A DNA stretch of 64,000 bases from Shewanella decolorationis S12 (GCF_000485795.1 NZ_AXZL01000076.1:893895-957894), one strand, 5' to 3'; shown: positions 53,026 through 63,831, counted from the stretch's first letter. Translations and numbers: made by a program. The notes: generated by a model not told the origin, from the letters alone.

Positions 53026-55629
53026 ATGAGCACTGTTATGAACACCCAATATCGCAAGCCTTTACCCGGCACAGCACTCGACTATTTCGATACCCGCGAA
53101 GCCATTGAAGCCATTGCCCCCGGCGCCTATGCGAAATTGCCTTACACCTCGCGCGTGTTAGCGGAAAACTTAGTGCGTCGCTGCGAGCCGCAGGCGCTTA
53201 CAGACTCGCTAAAACAAATTATTGAATCAAAACAGGAACTAGATTTCCCATGGTTCCCGGCCCGCGTGGTGTGCCACGATATTTTGGGGCAAACCGCGCT
53301 GGTAGACCTTGCAGGTCTGCGTGATGCGATTGCTGCTAAGGGAGGCGATCCGGCGCAGGTTAACCCTGTGGTCCCGACCCAGCTGATTGTCGACCACTCA
53401 CTGGCTGTGGAATTCGGTGGTTTCGATAAAGATGCCTTCGCCAAAAACCGCGCCATCGAAGACAGGCGCAACGAAGACAGATTTCACTTTATCAACTGGA
53501 CGCAAAAAGCCTTTAAAAACATTGATGTGATCCCACAGGGTAACGGCATCATGCACCAAATCAACCTGGAGCGTATGTCACCCGTGGTGCATGCTCGCGA
53601 TGGCGTGGCATTCCCCGATACCTTAGTGGGCACCGACAGTCACACGCCACACGTGGATGCGCTGGGCGTCATCGCTATCGGTGTGGGTGGACTTGAGGCC
53701 GAAAGCGTGATGCTGGGCCGCGCCTCCTATATGCGTCTACCCGACATTATCGGCGTTGAGCTAACAGGCAAGCCTCAGCCAGGCATTACCGCCACCGATA
53801 TCGTATTAGCCTTGACCGAATTCCTGCGTAAGGAAAAAGTGGTTTCTTCTTATTTAGAGTTCTTCGGCGAAGGTGCTGAGGCTTTAACCCTTGGCGATCG
53901 TGCGACTATCTCTAACATGACGCCAGAATTTGGCGCCACCGCCGCCATGTTCTATATCGACCAACAAACGCTAGACTACCTAACCCTCACGGGTCGTAGC
54001 GATGAGCAAGTTAAATTGGTTGAGACCTATGCCAAGACCACAGGTTTGTGGAGCGATGATCTCAAGCAGGCCGAGTACCCACGTACCCTGCATTTTGATC
54101 TATCATCGGTAGTGCGTACCATTGCTGGCCCATCGAATCCCCATGCTCGCGTTCCGACTTCAGAGTTGGCCGCGCGCGGCATCAGCGGCGTGGTTGAAAA
54201 CGAGCCAGGCTTAATGCCAGATGGTGCCGTGATTATTGCGGCTATTACCAGTTGCACCAACACCAGTAACCCACGTAACGTAATTGCGGCGGGCCTGCTG
54301 GCACGTAACGCCAATGCCAAAGGCTTAAGCCGTAAACCTTGGGTGAAAACCTCACTCGCCCCCGGCTCTAAGGCGGTACAACTCTATTTAGAAGAAGCCA
54401 ACTTGCTGCCAGAGCTAGAGTCATTAGGCTTCGGTATTGTCGGTTTTGCCTGCACCACCTGTAACGGTATGAGCGGCGCACTCGACCCAGTGATTCAGCA
54501 GGAAGTGATCGACCGCGATCTTTACGCCACCGCCGTATTATCCGGTAACCGTAACTTCGACGGCCGTATTCACCCTTACGCTAAGCAAGCCTTCCTCGCA
54601 TCACCGCCATTAGTCGTCGCCTATGCAATCGCAGGGACGATTCGCTTCGATATCGAGAAGGATGTACTCGGTCAAGATAAAGACGGCAAGCCAGTGCGCT
54701 TAATCGATATTTGGCCAACGGATGCCGAAATCGATGCTGTGATTGCGGCAAGCGTGAAGCCAGAGCAGTTCCGCAAAGTCTACGAGCCGATGTTCGACCT
54801 GAGCGTCGACTATAGCGATAAGGTCAGCCCACTGTACGACTGGCGTCCACAATCAACCTATATCCGCCGCCCACCCTACTGGGAAGGTGCATTAGCGGGC
54901 GAGCGCACCCTCAAGGGCATGCGTCCACTCGCGGTATTAGGCGACAACATCACCACCGACCATTTATCGCCATCAAACGCGATTATGATGGACAGCGCGG
55001 CGGGCGAATACCTGCACAAGATGGGCCTGCCAGAGGAAGACTTTAACTCCTACGCGACCCACAGGGGCGACCACTTAACCGCCCAGCGCGCGACCTTCGC
55101 CAACCCTAAACTCAAAAACGAGATGGCAATTGTCGATGGCAAGGTGAAGCAAGGCTCACTGGCGCGTATCGAGCCAGAAGGCATAGTCACCCGCATGTGG
55201 GAAGCCATTGAAACCTATATGGATCGCAAACAACCGCTGATTATTATTGCCGGCGCTGACTATGGTCAGGGTTCATCCCGTGACTGGGCGGCAAAAGGTG
55301 TGCGTTTAGCGGGTGTTGAGGCGATTGTCGCCGAAGGTTTCGAGCGTATTCACCGCACAAACTTAGTCGGTATGGGCGTGTTGCCGCTGGAGTTCAAAGC
55401 GGGCGAGAATCGCGCGACCTATGGCATCGATGGCACCGAGGTGTTTGATGTTGTTGGTGATATCGCGCCACGTGCAGACTTGACCGTTATCATCACCCGT
55501 AAAAACGGTGAGCATGTCGAAGTGCCTGTGACCTGTCGTTTAGATACCGCTGAAGAAGTGTCTATCTACTCTGCTGGCGGCGTACTGCAACGGTTTGCGC
55601 AGGATTTTTTAGAGTCAAATCTGAAGTAA
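53026..55629 (+). CDS. acnD: Fe/S-dependent 2-methylcitrate dehydratase
   Basis: 867 residues, aconitase family. It dehydrates 2-methylcitrate to 2-methyl-trans-aconitate, replacing PrpD in Shewanella and many bacteria. The [4Fe-4S] cysteines are in ITSCTNTSNPRN and CTTCNGMSG. The swivel domain contains GDNITTDHLSPSNAI and DYGQGSSRDWAAKG. Start at ATG 53026 with GGATGATGTT upstream; other in-frame starts lie at 52984, 53014 and 53038. Works with PrpF. Confidence 0.96.
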   Translation: MSTVMNTQYRKPLPGTALDYFDTREAIEAIAPGAYAKLPYTSRVLAENLVRRCEPQALTDSLKQIIESKQELDFPWFPARVVCHDILGQTALVDLAGLRDAIAAKGGDPAQVNPVVPTQLIVDHSLAVEFGGFDKDAFAKNRAIEDRRNEDRFHFINWTQKAFKNIDVIPQGNGIMHQINLERMSPVVHARDGVAFPDTLVGTDSHTPHVDALGVIAIGVGGLEAESVMLGRASYMRLPDIIGVELTGKPQPGITATDIVLALTEFLRKEKVVSSYLEFFGEGAEALTLGDRATISNMTPEFGATAAMFYIDQQTLDYLTLTGRSDEQVKLVETYAKTTGLWSDDLKQAEYPRTLHFDLSSVVRTIAGPSNPHARVPTSELAARGISGVVENEPGLMPDGAVIIAAITSCTNTSNPRNVIAAGLLARNANAKGLSRKPWVKTSLAPGSKAVQLYLEEANLLPELESLGFGIVGFACTTCNGMSGALDPVIQQEVIDRDLYATAVLSGNRNFDGRIHPYAKQAFLASPPLVVAYAIAGTIRFDIEKDVLGQDKDGKPVRLIDIWPTDAEIDAVIAASVKPEQFRKVYEPMFDLSVDYSDKVSPLYDWRPQSTYIRRPPYWEGALAGERTLKGMRPLAVLGDNITTDHLSPSNAIMMDSAAGEYLHKMGLPEEDFNSYATHRGDHLTAQRATFANPKLKNEMAIVDGKVKQGSLARIEPEGIVTRMWEAIETYMDRKQPLIIIAGADYGQGSSRDWAAKGVRLAGVEAIVAEGFERIHRTNLVGMGVLPLEFKAGENRATYGIDGTEVFDVVGDIAPRADLTVIITRKNGEHVEVPVTCRLDTAEEVSIYSAGGVLQRFAQDFLESNLK

Positions 55630-55715
55630 GATTCGCGCTAAAAGGCGGCAATGCCGACAAGCTTGCCGCCTATATCGACACGAACCTTTTCGCTATTCCC
55701 CTTGGAGTTAATAGC

Positions 55716-56909
55716 ATGAGTAATAAACTTTTCCCGCCCCAGATTAAAGTGGCTGCAACCTATATGCGTGGTGGCACTAGCAAAGGGGTATTTTTCCGTC
55801 TGCATGATTTACCCGAAGCAGCCCAAGTACCCGGCCCAGCCCGTGATGCACTACTGCTGCGCGTCATTGGCAGCCCCGACCCCTATGGTAAACAAATTGA
55901 TGGTATGGGCGGCGCAACTTCAAGCACCAGCAAGACGGTTATTCTGTCTAAAAGCAGCCAAGCCGACCACGATGTCGACTATCTGTTCGGCCAAGTGTCT
56001 ATCGACAAACCCTTTGTGGATTGGAGCGGTAACTGCGGCAACTTAACCGCCGCCGTCGGCGCCTTTGCCATCAGCAATGGTCTGATTGATGCTGATCGTA
56101 TTCCGCAAAACGGTATCTGCACCGTGCGCATTTGGCAGGCCAATATTGGTAAAACCATTATTGCCCACGTGCCAATTACCGATGGCATGGTGCAAGAGAC
56201 CGGTGATTTTGAGCTCGATGGCGTGACCTTCCCCGCCGCCGAAGTACAGATCGAATTTATGAATCCCGCCGCTGACGAAGACGGCGATGGTGGCAGCATG
56301 TTCCCAACGGGTAATTTAGTAGATGTACTCGAAGTACCGGGTATTGGCAGCTTTAATGCCACCATGATTAACGCGGGTATTCCAACCATCTTTATCAATG
56401 CTGAGGATCTGGGTTACACGGGCACTGAACTGCAAGACGATATCAACAGCGATAACGCGGCTCTTGCCAAATTTGAAACCATCCGTGCTTACGGCGCTCT
56501 ACATATGGGACTGATAAAGCATGTTGATGAGGCCGCATCACGCCAACATACCCCAAAAATCGCCTTTGTTGCTAAACCGAAGAGCTATGTGTCATCCAGC
56601 GGTAAAACCGTAGCGGCAGAGGAAATCGATCTTCTGGTTCGCGCCCTTTCCATGGGCAAATTGCACCATGCGATGATGGGCACAGCCGCCGTAGCCATTG
56701 GCACCGCGGCGGCGATTCCCGGCACTTTAGTGAATCTCGCGGCAGGCGGTGGTGAGAAGGAGGCAGTACGTTTTGGCCACCCTTCAGGCACCCTTCGCGT
56801 TGGCGCGCAGGCCATGCAAGTAAACGGCGAATGGACTGTCGTCAAAGCCATTATGAGCCGTAGCGCCCGCGTCCTAATGGAAGGCTTTGTGCGCGTACCT
56901 TCGGCTTAA
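55716..56909 (+). CDS. prpF: 2-methylaconitate cis-trans isomerase
   Basis: 397 residues, the same length as the S. oneidensis PrpF. It isomerises 2-methyl-trans-aconitate, the AcnD product, to the cis form. Conserved segments include YMRGGTSKGVFFR at the N-terminus and SGNCGNLTAAVGAFA near residue 110, of the diaminopimelate-epimerase-like fold. Last gene of the operon, followed by a terminator. RBS GGAG. Confidence 0.96.
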   Translation: MSNKLFPPQIKVAATYMRGGTSKGVFFRLHDLPEAAQVPGPARDALLLRVIGSPDPYGKQIDGMGGATSSTSKTVILSKSSQADHDVDYLFGQVSIDKPFVDWSGNCGNLTAAVGAFAISNGLIDADRIPQNGICTVRIWQANIGKTIIAHVPITDGMVQETGDFELDGVTFPAAEVQIEFMNPAADEDGDGGSMFPTGNLVDVLEVPGIGSFNATMINAGIPTIFINAEDLGYTGTELQDDINSDNAALAKFETIRAYGALHMGLIKHVDEAASRQHTPKIAFVAKPKSYVSSSGKTVAAEEIDLLVRALSMGKLHHAMMGTAAVAIGTAAAIPGTLVNLAAGGGEKEAVRFGHPSGTLRVGAQAMQVNGEWTVVKAIMSRSARVLMEGFVRVPSA

Positions 56910-56930
56910 GCCAAGAAAAGAGTTCAACCA

Positions 56931-56969
56931 AAGACCTTGCTTCACCCCCTTCCGGCAAGGTCTTTTTTT
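56931..56969 (+). terminator. Terminator of the prp operon
   Basis: Stem AAGACCTTGC / GCAAGGTCTT with a 14-nt loop and a run of T residues. Confidence 0.8.
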
Positions 56970-57196
56970 ATTATCCCCTGTAGCAACCAATATGTTGGCA
57001 TTCGGTAAAAAATGCTAAACTTGGATTGTTTACTGCTGATAATGATAAAAATCCAATGAGCGGCATAAACTTGTAAATAAAGTATTCATTACTTTTATTT
57101 TGCAATTTAGTTCGCGCCTGCTTTTGACTCGCGCGATTGACCCAAAGTAACTAATGCCTCCCAACTTTGGGATCACTGGGTTTTATAGGGGTAGTT

Positions 57197-60100
57197 TTGA
57201 GTCAACCAATCCTAAGACTAATCTTAAGTGTGCTCTGCATCCTGAATTTTTTTGCGGTGCCCCCATCAGGCTTGGCATTACCATTAAATTCGGCCAACAC
57301 TCAGCTAAAATTCGAACATATCCGCAGTGAGGAAGGGTTAAACCAAAACACTATCACTAGCCTGTTTATGGACAGCGCGGGCATGCTTTGGATTGGCACT
57401 CAAGATGGACTCCACAGTTATAATGGCTATAACTTTAATCTGTTTATCCACTCGCCTAATGATCCTAAAAGCATTTCAGAAAGCTATGTATCAGATATTA
57501 TTCAAGATGCTGATGGCTATCTTTGGGTAGGTACCTTTAGCCAAGGGATTAATCGATTAGATTTAAAAACTGGTACGTTTGAGCGCTTTGGTACAGAACA
57601 GGGTCTGACAGACCCAAGAGTCACTAAACTCAATATTGTGGGTAATACCCTTTGGATTGGTACTCAAGGAGGATTATTTTCACTCTCGACCAAAACCAAG
57701 CGTCTTACACAGGTTTCATTAGGGACTAGCATAGAACCTTACATTACCAGCCTTGCTAACGTTGATAACACCTACTTACTCGCGGGCACTAAGGCAAGTG
57801 GTACTTTTGCAGTCAGCGCCAACACAATTACCCGACTCAATGTGCCTCAGGACCAGATCGCATATCAAATCAAAGCCAACTCAACTCGCGCCATTACCTT
57901 AGCTCTAGGTAATCAACTCTGGCATTATGATCTGGCGACTCAACATGGAAAAATGCTTTGGCAAGCAGAAAAGAATATTCCGTATATCAAAGATTTTATT
58001 CATACACCCCAAGGACAATTCTGGGTTGTAGGCCCTGGAGCAGGGTTAATTCAATTAGAGCGAGCCGCTGATCACTTTGTCGCTTCATACCATAAGTACG
58101 ATATGAAGCGCACAAACAGTATTAGTGAAAATAATATCCTGTGCCTGCTTGAAGATACCTTCGGTAACCTATGGCTTGGTGCGAGCTATTCAGGTTTGAA
58201 TAAGATCAATACCCGCCGGCAATATTTTCAGCATTTATTTGAATATACAAATGAATTACCTCAGCAGAGTAATAATATTCGCACCATATACCGGAGCCAA
58301 GATCAGGCATTATGGATAGGTACTGAAGGCGCTGGACTTAAACGACTTGCTTTGAATAGTACAAAATACGAGCATTTCACTTCGGAGTTTGCCAAGGCGC
58401 TAGGACAAGAAACTCAAAACATTAATCTAATTTTGCGTTCGATTATTCAAGACCATCAGGGCACGCTGTGGTTTGCGAGTAATTATGGATTAGGGCGTTT
58501 AAGTAAAAATGGTGATTTCAGCCTGATACGGGTTTCCAATGATCTGGACGCCACCTCCGAAGCTAACTATATCCGCAGCTTAGAGCTAGATAACCAAAAC
58601 AGACTGTGGGTGGCTACATCCCACGCGCTGTATCGAAAGTCACCTGATAAAGATGAATTTACGCCAGTTCCACTTACTGGGATTGAGAATTTTCATCCAA
58701 TGCAAAATCTATTACTTATCCTGAGATCCAATCAAAATACTCTGTGGATAGGTTCGCTCAACGGTCTAGTTAAACTTGATATGACTACGGGAGTTGGCGA
58801 GGTTTTTTACCACGACCCGCATGATAAAAAAAGCATTATAAACAATCGTATTAGGGATATTTTAGTATCGACTGATGGGAATGTTTGGTTTGCAACCCAT
58901 GGAGGTATTAGCAAGCTGTCAGCACAGGACTCCTCTCCCGTTTTCCATGATTACACCCGCGCTCAGGGCTTACCCAGCGACACTATTTACGCCCTACTGG
59001 AAGATAGTGAGCATCATATCTGGTTTAGTAGTAACGCTGGTATAGGCAAGCTAAATCCCATTAATGGCAAAATCATCAACTTTAATGAACAGGAAGGCCT
59101 GCAGGCATTGGAGTTTAACGGTGGTGTAAAACTTAAAGACAGCGATGGTGATCTCTGGTTTGGTGGCATTAACGGCATCAATCGTTTTAATCCAGAAACA
59201 CTGCCAGATCAAAGGGTCGACGCAAAAGTCGCGCTCACTGCCTATAAAATCGCGGGAGAAAAACACACCATCCTCGATCTTAGTCATCCACCACAAATAG
59301 TGATGAACTACGCAGATCAATTGGTTAGCTTTGAGGTGACATCCCTCGACTTTAGTTACACAGGAAAAAATCGCTTTAGCTATTTCCTCGAAGGATTTGA
59401 TAACCAAAGGCACGATTTGCCTACAGGTAATGAAATTACTTTTACCAATATCGATCCAGGCCATTACGTACTGCATGTTAGGCATTCGCTAGAATACAAT
59501 CGCGAAGGTAATTATGCTCTCCTTGTCGATTTAACGGTTAATGCCCCGTTTTATAGAACTCAATTTGCCTATGCACTTTATATTCTGCTGACATTAGGTC
59601 TGCTAGGATGGACAATTAAGTGGCGCAAGCAAAAACGCCAGCAACAACATGAATTTGAAACCAGCATTCGCGCCTCCGAAGAACGGCTTAAACTCGCACT
59701 TTGGGCCTCTGGTGATGGCATGTGGGATTGGAATATCCAAGAGCAGCAAGTATATCGAACCCATACTGATATTCCGGTACCCCAGTGGAATCGACATAAT
59801 CTGCTGCACGATAATGCCCACCCTGAAGACAGAGAAAGATTTAGGCAAATCTTGACCGAACACTTACAAGGCCGGACGCCCTTTTTTGAAGTGGAATATC
59901 GTATCGAGCATTCACCGGGCAACTGGGTTTGGATCCTTGAGCGCGGCAAAGTGGTAGAAAAAAATAGCCATGAACAGCCCATTCGGATGACGGGCACTAC
60001 CCGTAATATCACTTCGCGTAAGTTGATCGAGAACGAGCTAGTGCTCTCTTCTCAAGTGCTTAACAGCATGAACGAAGCGGTTGTCGTGGCAGGTTTAGAC

Positions 60101-61699
60101 TATCGTATCCGCTCGGTAAACCCAGCCTTTAGCGCCATTACCGGATATTCGGAGCGGCAAATCAGTGATAAATATTTAATTCACTTAGCCTACAGCAGGC
60201 AGCAGCGAGATCTGTTCAACAGTATTGAGCAGCAGTTACTACGAAATAAACATTGGGCGGGTGAAATTTGGATCCGTAACAAGTCACGTAAGGCGATTCT
60301 AGTGTGGCTTGAGATCAACCAAGTGATCGATGTCAAAGGGGAAACAAGCCACTTTGTGGCGGTGTTTACCGATATCACAGAGCGTAAAAAGGCCGAAGAG
60401 GATTTACGCTTCCTCGCCAGCTTCGACACCCTGACTGGACTGCCGAATCGCACCTTGTTCCAAGACAGGCTCAACCACGCCATATCTCAAGCCCATAGGT
60501 CGAATAATATCGTCGCTCTGTTGTTTTTAGACCTCGACCGCTTTAAACATATTAATGACTCTATGGGGCACCATATTGGCGATCTGCTCCTCAAAGCCGT
60601 GGCCCACAGGCTGCAAAGTGCCGTTCGCGAAGGGGATACAGTTGCCCGCTTAGGTGGCGATGAATTTACCATTATTCTAGAAGGCGTGGCGAAAACCAAA
60701 GCAGCAACACTGATCTCCGAGAAAGTGCTTAAGGCCTTTCAGGCACCCTTCTTGCTCGACGATAAATCACTGACCATTTCGACCTCAATTGGTATCAGCC
60801 TGTATCCCAACGACGCGACAGATGTGGACTCGCTGATCAAGTTTGCCGACACCGCCATGTATCATGCTAAGGCGCTCGGGCGAAATAACTTTCAGTTTTA
60901 CACCAATAAACTCAATGAGATGGCAACACGCCATGTGCAACTCGAAGCGGGGCTTAAGCAGGCTATTTCTCGCAATGAGTTAAGTTTGGTGTATCAACCC
61001 AAGTTTTGTTTGCGAAATGGCTCTCTCACAGGCCTTGAGGCACTGCTACGCTGGCATCATTCTGAGTTAGGCCCGATCTCACCCGCCGAGTTTATTCCGC
61101 TCGCAGAGGAAACAGGCATCATTAATCAGATTGGCCATTGGGTGATCAACCACGCCTGTCAACAGCTTGCGGAGTGGAATGAACAGGGCTTTAGCGGTCT
61201 TAGTATGGCGGTTAACCTTTCGGCACGGCAGTTAAAAGCCGATATTATCTCGACCATCGAAGTCGCCCTCGCGGTATCTGGCCTGCCCGCCAAGGCCCTC
61301 GAGCTGGAATTAACCGAGTCGATGATCATGGGTAATCCGCAGGAATCGGTAAATATCCTTTCTAAACTCAAGGCATTAGGTTTAACCATCGCTGTGGATG
61401 ATTTCGGTACTGGTTACTCAAGCTTGAGTTACCTAAAACGTTTCCCCATCGATACCCTAAAGATTGACCGTGAGTTTGTGCGCGACATTACCAACGACCC
61501 CGATGATGCGGCAATAACAAGCGCGATTATTGCGCTCGCCCATAGCCTAGAATTGAATGTAGTTGCCGAAGGGGTTGAAACCCAAGAACAGCTGAACTTC
61601 TTAGCGCTGCAAGGTTGCGATCAAGTACAGGGCTTCCTGCTGAGTAAACCGCTCAGTGCCCAAGATTGCTTAGCGCTGTTGCAACAACGGATAAAATAA
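57197..61699 (+). CDS. Two-component-propeller/PAS/GGDEF/EAL membrane sensor
   Basis: About 1500 residues. A signal anchor (LRLILSVLCILNFFAVPPSG) is followed by repeated seven-bladed propeller units (ligand-binding reg_prop, e.g. MLWIGTQDGLHSYN, LWVGTFSQGINRLD, TLWIGSLNGLVKLD), a Y_Y_Y domain, one membrane helix near residue 800, two PAS domains, GGDEF (ARLGGDEFTIIL near 1160) and EAL (LTGLEALLRWHH near 1285, DDFGTGYSSLSYLKRFPID). Both c-di-GMP synthase and phosphodiesterase motifs are intact by eye. Start: TTG 57197 with GGGG upstream is preferred; a TTG at 57167 is also possible. It lies directly after the prp operon. Confidence 0.9.
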   Translation: MSQPILRLILSVLCILNFFAVPPSGLALPLNSANTQLKFEHIRSEEGLNQNTITSLFMDSAGMLWIGTQDGLHSYNGYNFNLFIHSPNDPKSISESYVSDIIQDADGYLWVGTFSQGINRLDLKTGTFERFGTEQGLTDPRVTKLNIVGNTLWIGTQGGLFSLSTKTKRLTQVSLGTSIEPYITSLANVDNTYLLAGTKASGTFAVSANTITRLNVPQDQIAYQIKANSTRAITLALGNQLWHYDLATQHGKMLWQAEKNIPYIKDFIHTPQGQFWVVGPGAGLIQLERAADHFVASYHKYDMKRTNSISENNILCLLEDTFGNLWLGASYSGLNKINTRRQYFQHLFEYTNELPQQSNNIRTIYRSQDQALWIGTEGAGLKRLALNSTKYEHFTSEFAKALGQETQNINLILRSIIQDHQGTLWFASNYGLGRLSKNGDFSLIRVSNDLDATSEANYIRSLELDNQNRLWVATSHALYRKSPDKDEFTPVPLTGIENFHPMQNLLLILRSNQNTLWIGSLNGLVKLDMTTGVGEVFYHDPHDKKSIINNRIRDILVSTDGNVWFATHGGISKLSAQDSSPVFHDYTRAQGLPSDTIYALLEDSEHHIWFSSNAGIGKLNPINGKIINFNEQEGLQALEFNGGVKLKDSDGDLWFGGINGINRFNPETLPDQRVDAKVALTAYKIAGEKHTILDLSHPPQIVMNYADQLVSFEVTSLDFSYTGKNRFSYFLEGFDNQRHDLPTGNEITFTNIDPGHYVLHVRHSLEYNREGNYALLVDLTVNAPFYRTQFAYALYILLTLGLLGWTIKWRKQKRQQQHEFETSIRASEERLKLALWASGDGMWDWNIQEQQVYRTHTDIPVPQWNRHNLLHDNAHPEDRERFRQILTEHLQGRTPFFEVEYRIEHSPGNWVWILERGKVVEKNSHEQPIRMTGTTRNITSRKLIENELVLSSQVLNSMNEAVVVAGLDYRIRSVNPAFSAITGYSERQISDKYLIHLAYSRQQRDLFNSIEQQLLRNKHWAGEIWIRNKSRKAILVWLEINQVIDVKGETSHFVAVFTDITERKKAEEDLRFLASFDTLTGLPNRTLFQDRLNHAISQAHRSNNIVALLFLDLDRFKHINDSMGHHIGDLLLKAVAHRLQSAVREGDTVARLGGDEFTIILEGVAKTKAATLISEKVLKAFQAPFLLDDKSLTISTSIGISLYPNDATDVDSLIKFADTAMYHAKALGRNNFQFYTNKLNEMATRHVQLEAGLKQAISRNELSLVYQPKFCLRNGSLTGLEALLRWHHSELGPISPAEFIPLAEETGIINQIGHWVINHACQQLAEWNEQGFSGLSMAVNLSARQLKADIISTIEVALAVSGLPAKALELELTESMIMGNPQESVNILSKLKALGLTIAVDDFGTGYSSLSYLKRFPIDTLKIDREFVRDITNDPDDAAITSAIIALAHSLELNVVAEGVETQEQLNFLALQGCDQVQGFLLSKPLSAQDCLALLQQRIK

Positions 61700-61712
61700 A
61701 ACCAGATAAAAA

Positions 61713-61737
61713 ATAAGGCTCCATAATGGAGCCTTAT
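61713..61737. terminator. Bidirectional terminator between the sensor gene and ilvE
   Basis: Perfect 11-bp stem ATAAGGCTCCA / TGGAGCCTTAT with a 3-nt loop, between convergent genes. A-rich on the left side, so it suits minus-strand ilvE best. Confidence 0.75.
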
Positions 61738-61755
61738 CGTATTGATATCAGAAGA

Positions 61756-62847
61756 TTATGGCGCTACACGCTCAACACGTTTCACCCAGCCATCAGGGCC
61801 TTGGATATGGCCTTTTTGGATATTGGTATATAGCTTGTAGATGCGCTGAATATGCTCACCCACCTCGCCGTTGCCCACGGTCACCACTCGGCCATCTTCA
61901 AAAATATAGGAACCGACAGCAGACACTACGGCTGCCGTACCAAAACCACCCGCTTCGATAATCTCACCGGATTCGATATCGGCGATAAATTTATCGAGCA
62001 TAACAGTCTCTTGGCGCACTTCGCAGCCGAGTAACTCACCCAGCTCCATAATGGATTGCGAGGTAATAGATTTTAAGATGGTATCGGTGAAGGTTGGAAT
62101 AATCACTGTGCCGTCTTTCAGAATGTGGAAGTGGTTCATGGCGCCCGCTTCTTCAATCTGTTGGTTGTTCGCATCTAAATACAGCACCTGTGATGCACCA
62201 AACTGCGCGGCAGCTTTACCGGCACGCAATGAGGCAGCATAGTTGCCCGCCGCCTTCGATGCACCAGTTCCACCCGATACAGCACGGTGATAGGTTTTAC
62301 TGATCAGCAAACGGATACCTTTGTTCACTCCGGCAGCATAGTAAGCACCACTAGGGCTTAACACTACGCAGAAAGTGTAACGAGAACTTGGGCTTACAGA
62401 CAGACGGTCTTCGGTCGCAAAAATAAAGGGGCGAATGTATAAACAGGCACCTTCTTGCATCGGGAACCAGAGACGATCCACATCGATCAAGGCGTTGATC
62501 GCATCGATTTGCATCTGCTCATCGATATTAGGAATACAGACAATATCCGCAGAACGATTCATACGCTCGGCGTTTTTATTGATACGGAAAGTGTAAATTT
62601 CGCCATCTTCATGCATAAAGGCCTTGGCGCCTTCGAAGATTGACTGACCATAATGCAGGGCCATTGCACCCGGTGCCATTTCAAACGGACCGTAGGGCAC
62701 AATACGTGGATCGCGCCATTCACCATCGCGATAATCCATTAAAAACATATGATCGGTTCTGAGGCTACCGAAGCCCACATTTCCTTCGGGCTTGAATTGC
62801 TCAGTACGGCGTTCGGACGCAGGTTTTAAATCGTATTTTATTTCCAT
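61756..62847 (-). CDS. ilvE: Branched-chain amino acid aminotransferase
   Basis: 363 residues, fold type IV PLP transaminase of the longer (BCAT) subgroup. The PLP lysine is in SGGTGASKAAGNYAA, and the EEAGAMNHFHI and GEIIEAGGFGTAAVVSAVG segments form the active site. It performs the last step of Leu, Ile and Val synthesis or the first of their degradation. Its neighbour, propionyl-CoA catabolism, is fed by Ile and Val breakdown, a sensible context. Upstream region shows no special signal. Confidence 0.96.
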   Translation of the reverse strand: MEIKYDLKPASERRTEQFKPEGNVGFGSLRTDHMFLMDYRDGEWRDPRIVPYGPFEMAPGAMALHYGQSIFEGAKAFMHEDGEIYTFRINKNAERMNRSADIVCIPNIDEQMQIDAINALIDVDRLWFPMQEGACLYIRPFIFATEDRLSVSPSSRYTFCVVLSPSGAYYAAGVNKGIRLLISKTYHRAVSGGTGASKAAGNYAASLRAGKAAAQFGASQVLYLDANNQQIEEAGAMNHFHILKDGTVIIPTFTDTILKSITSQSIMELGELLGCEVRQETVMLDKFIADIESGEIIEAGGFGTAAVVSAVGSYIFEDGRVVTVGNGEVGEHIQRIYKLYTNIQKGHIQGPDGWVKRVERVAP

Positions 62848-63002
62848 CGCATACCACCTTGATTACTGAACAAGCAGACTAGGTAGCGGCAGGAATAAAG
62901 TCAATAGGTGAGATTCATCTAAAAGTCTTAGCTGATAAAATAACCTGTTAGAAAGATGTCTTAACAACTTGCCGTTAGGGTAAATCGCCTCATTCACCTC
63001 CC

Positions 63003-63818
63003 TTATTGACTTTGGATTTCGTCATGCGGTGCCTCAAGCCAGCCGCCCACGGCTTGTATGGGTTCTTCATTTAGCGTTAACCAGGCCACCCACGCCAAAC
63101 GGGGCGCGTTAAGCGCTGATGCGGGAATGGCATCGAGGGATTGGGTAAAGTGCAGCGCGGGCTCAGTTGCGCCCGCAAACACAGCCGTCGCGGGCAAAGA
63201 TTGCAAACTCAGCACTACAAAGTCATGGGGTAATTGTTTATGGCGATTCTCGCCGCGTTTTATCTCAGTCGTAAAACCTGAACCGACCAAGGCCAAGTGC
63301 AAACGCGCTCGATGTAAGTCTTTATCCTGCGCCCAACTGGGCTGCGGTGCAAAACTCGCCTCAAGTTGCTGATTGGTGATGCGCACCTTAAGCACCCCGA
63401 CCTCAGGCTGAGGCATAGCAAATATCCCGTTTAACTCACCCGAGAACCAACCACGCCATTCCTTAGCATTAATCACAAACTGTGGCGTATACACTTGCCG
63501 CGTATGCTTTTGGTTTAAATGCTGATATTGGCGCTCACTGAAAGCCCTTTGGCCAAAAATATCCTTCCATCCTAGGTAATCCCAATAGGTCACATGAAAG
63601 GCTAATGGAAAATATTTCTGCCATAGGTCGGTCTTATTAAACTGCTCAGCTAACCAAGCTTCGGCGGGCGGGCAACTACTGCAACCCTGTGACGTATAAT
63701 GTTCGATAATATAAGGGCGAGTCACGGCACTCTGCGCTTGAAAAGGCGCCAACGACTGAGCAAGCCCAGGTTGCAACAGCTGCCAGAACAAAATACTCAC
63801 TAATAGGATGCGTTTCAT
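63003..63818 (-). CDS. DUF1223 family secreted thioredoxin-like protein
   Basis: 271 residues with an N-terminal signal peptide (MKRILLVSILFWQLLQPGLAQ, cleaved near residue 21). The family signature is EHYTSQGCSSCPPAE, a CxxC in a thioredoxin-like fold, followed by HVTYWDYLGWKD and TPQFVINAKEW. Role unknown; periplasmic redox function is a guess. The start ATG at 63818 has GAGAGGATAAATA upstream. Single gene. Confidence 0.88.
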   Translation of the reverse strand: MKRILLVSILFWQLLQPGLAQSLAPFQAQSAVTRPYIIEHYTSQGCSSCPPAEAWLAEQFNKTDLWQKYFPLAFHVTYWDYLGWKDIFGQRAFSERQYQHLNQKHTRQVYTPQFVINAKEWRGWFSGELNGIFAMPQPEVGVLKVRITNQQLEASFAPQPSWAQDKDLHRARLHLALVGSGFTTEIKRGENRHKQLPHDFVVLSLQSLPATAVFAGATEPALHFTQSLDAIPASALNAPRLAWVAWLTLNEEPIQAVGGWLEAPHDEIQSQ

Positions 63819-63831
63819 TATTTATCCTCTC

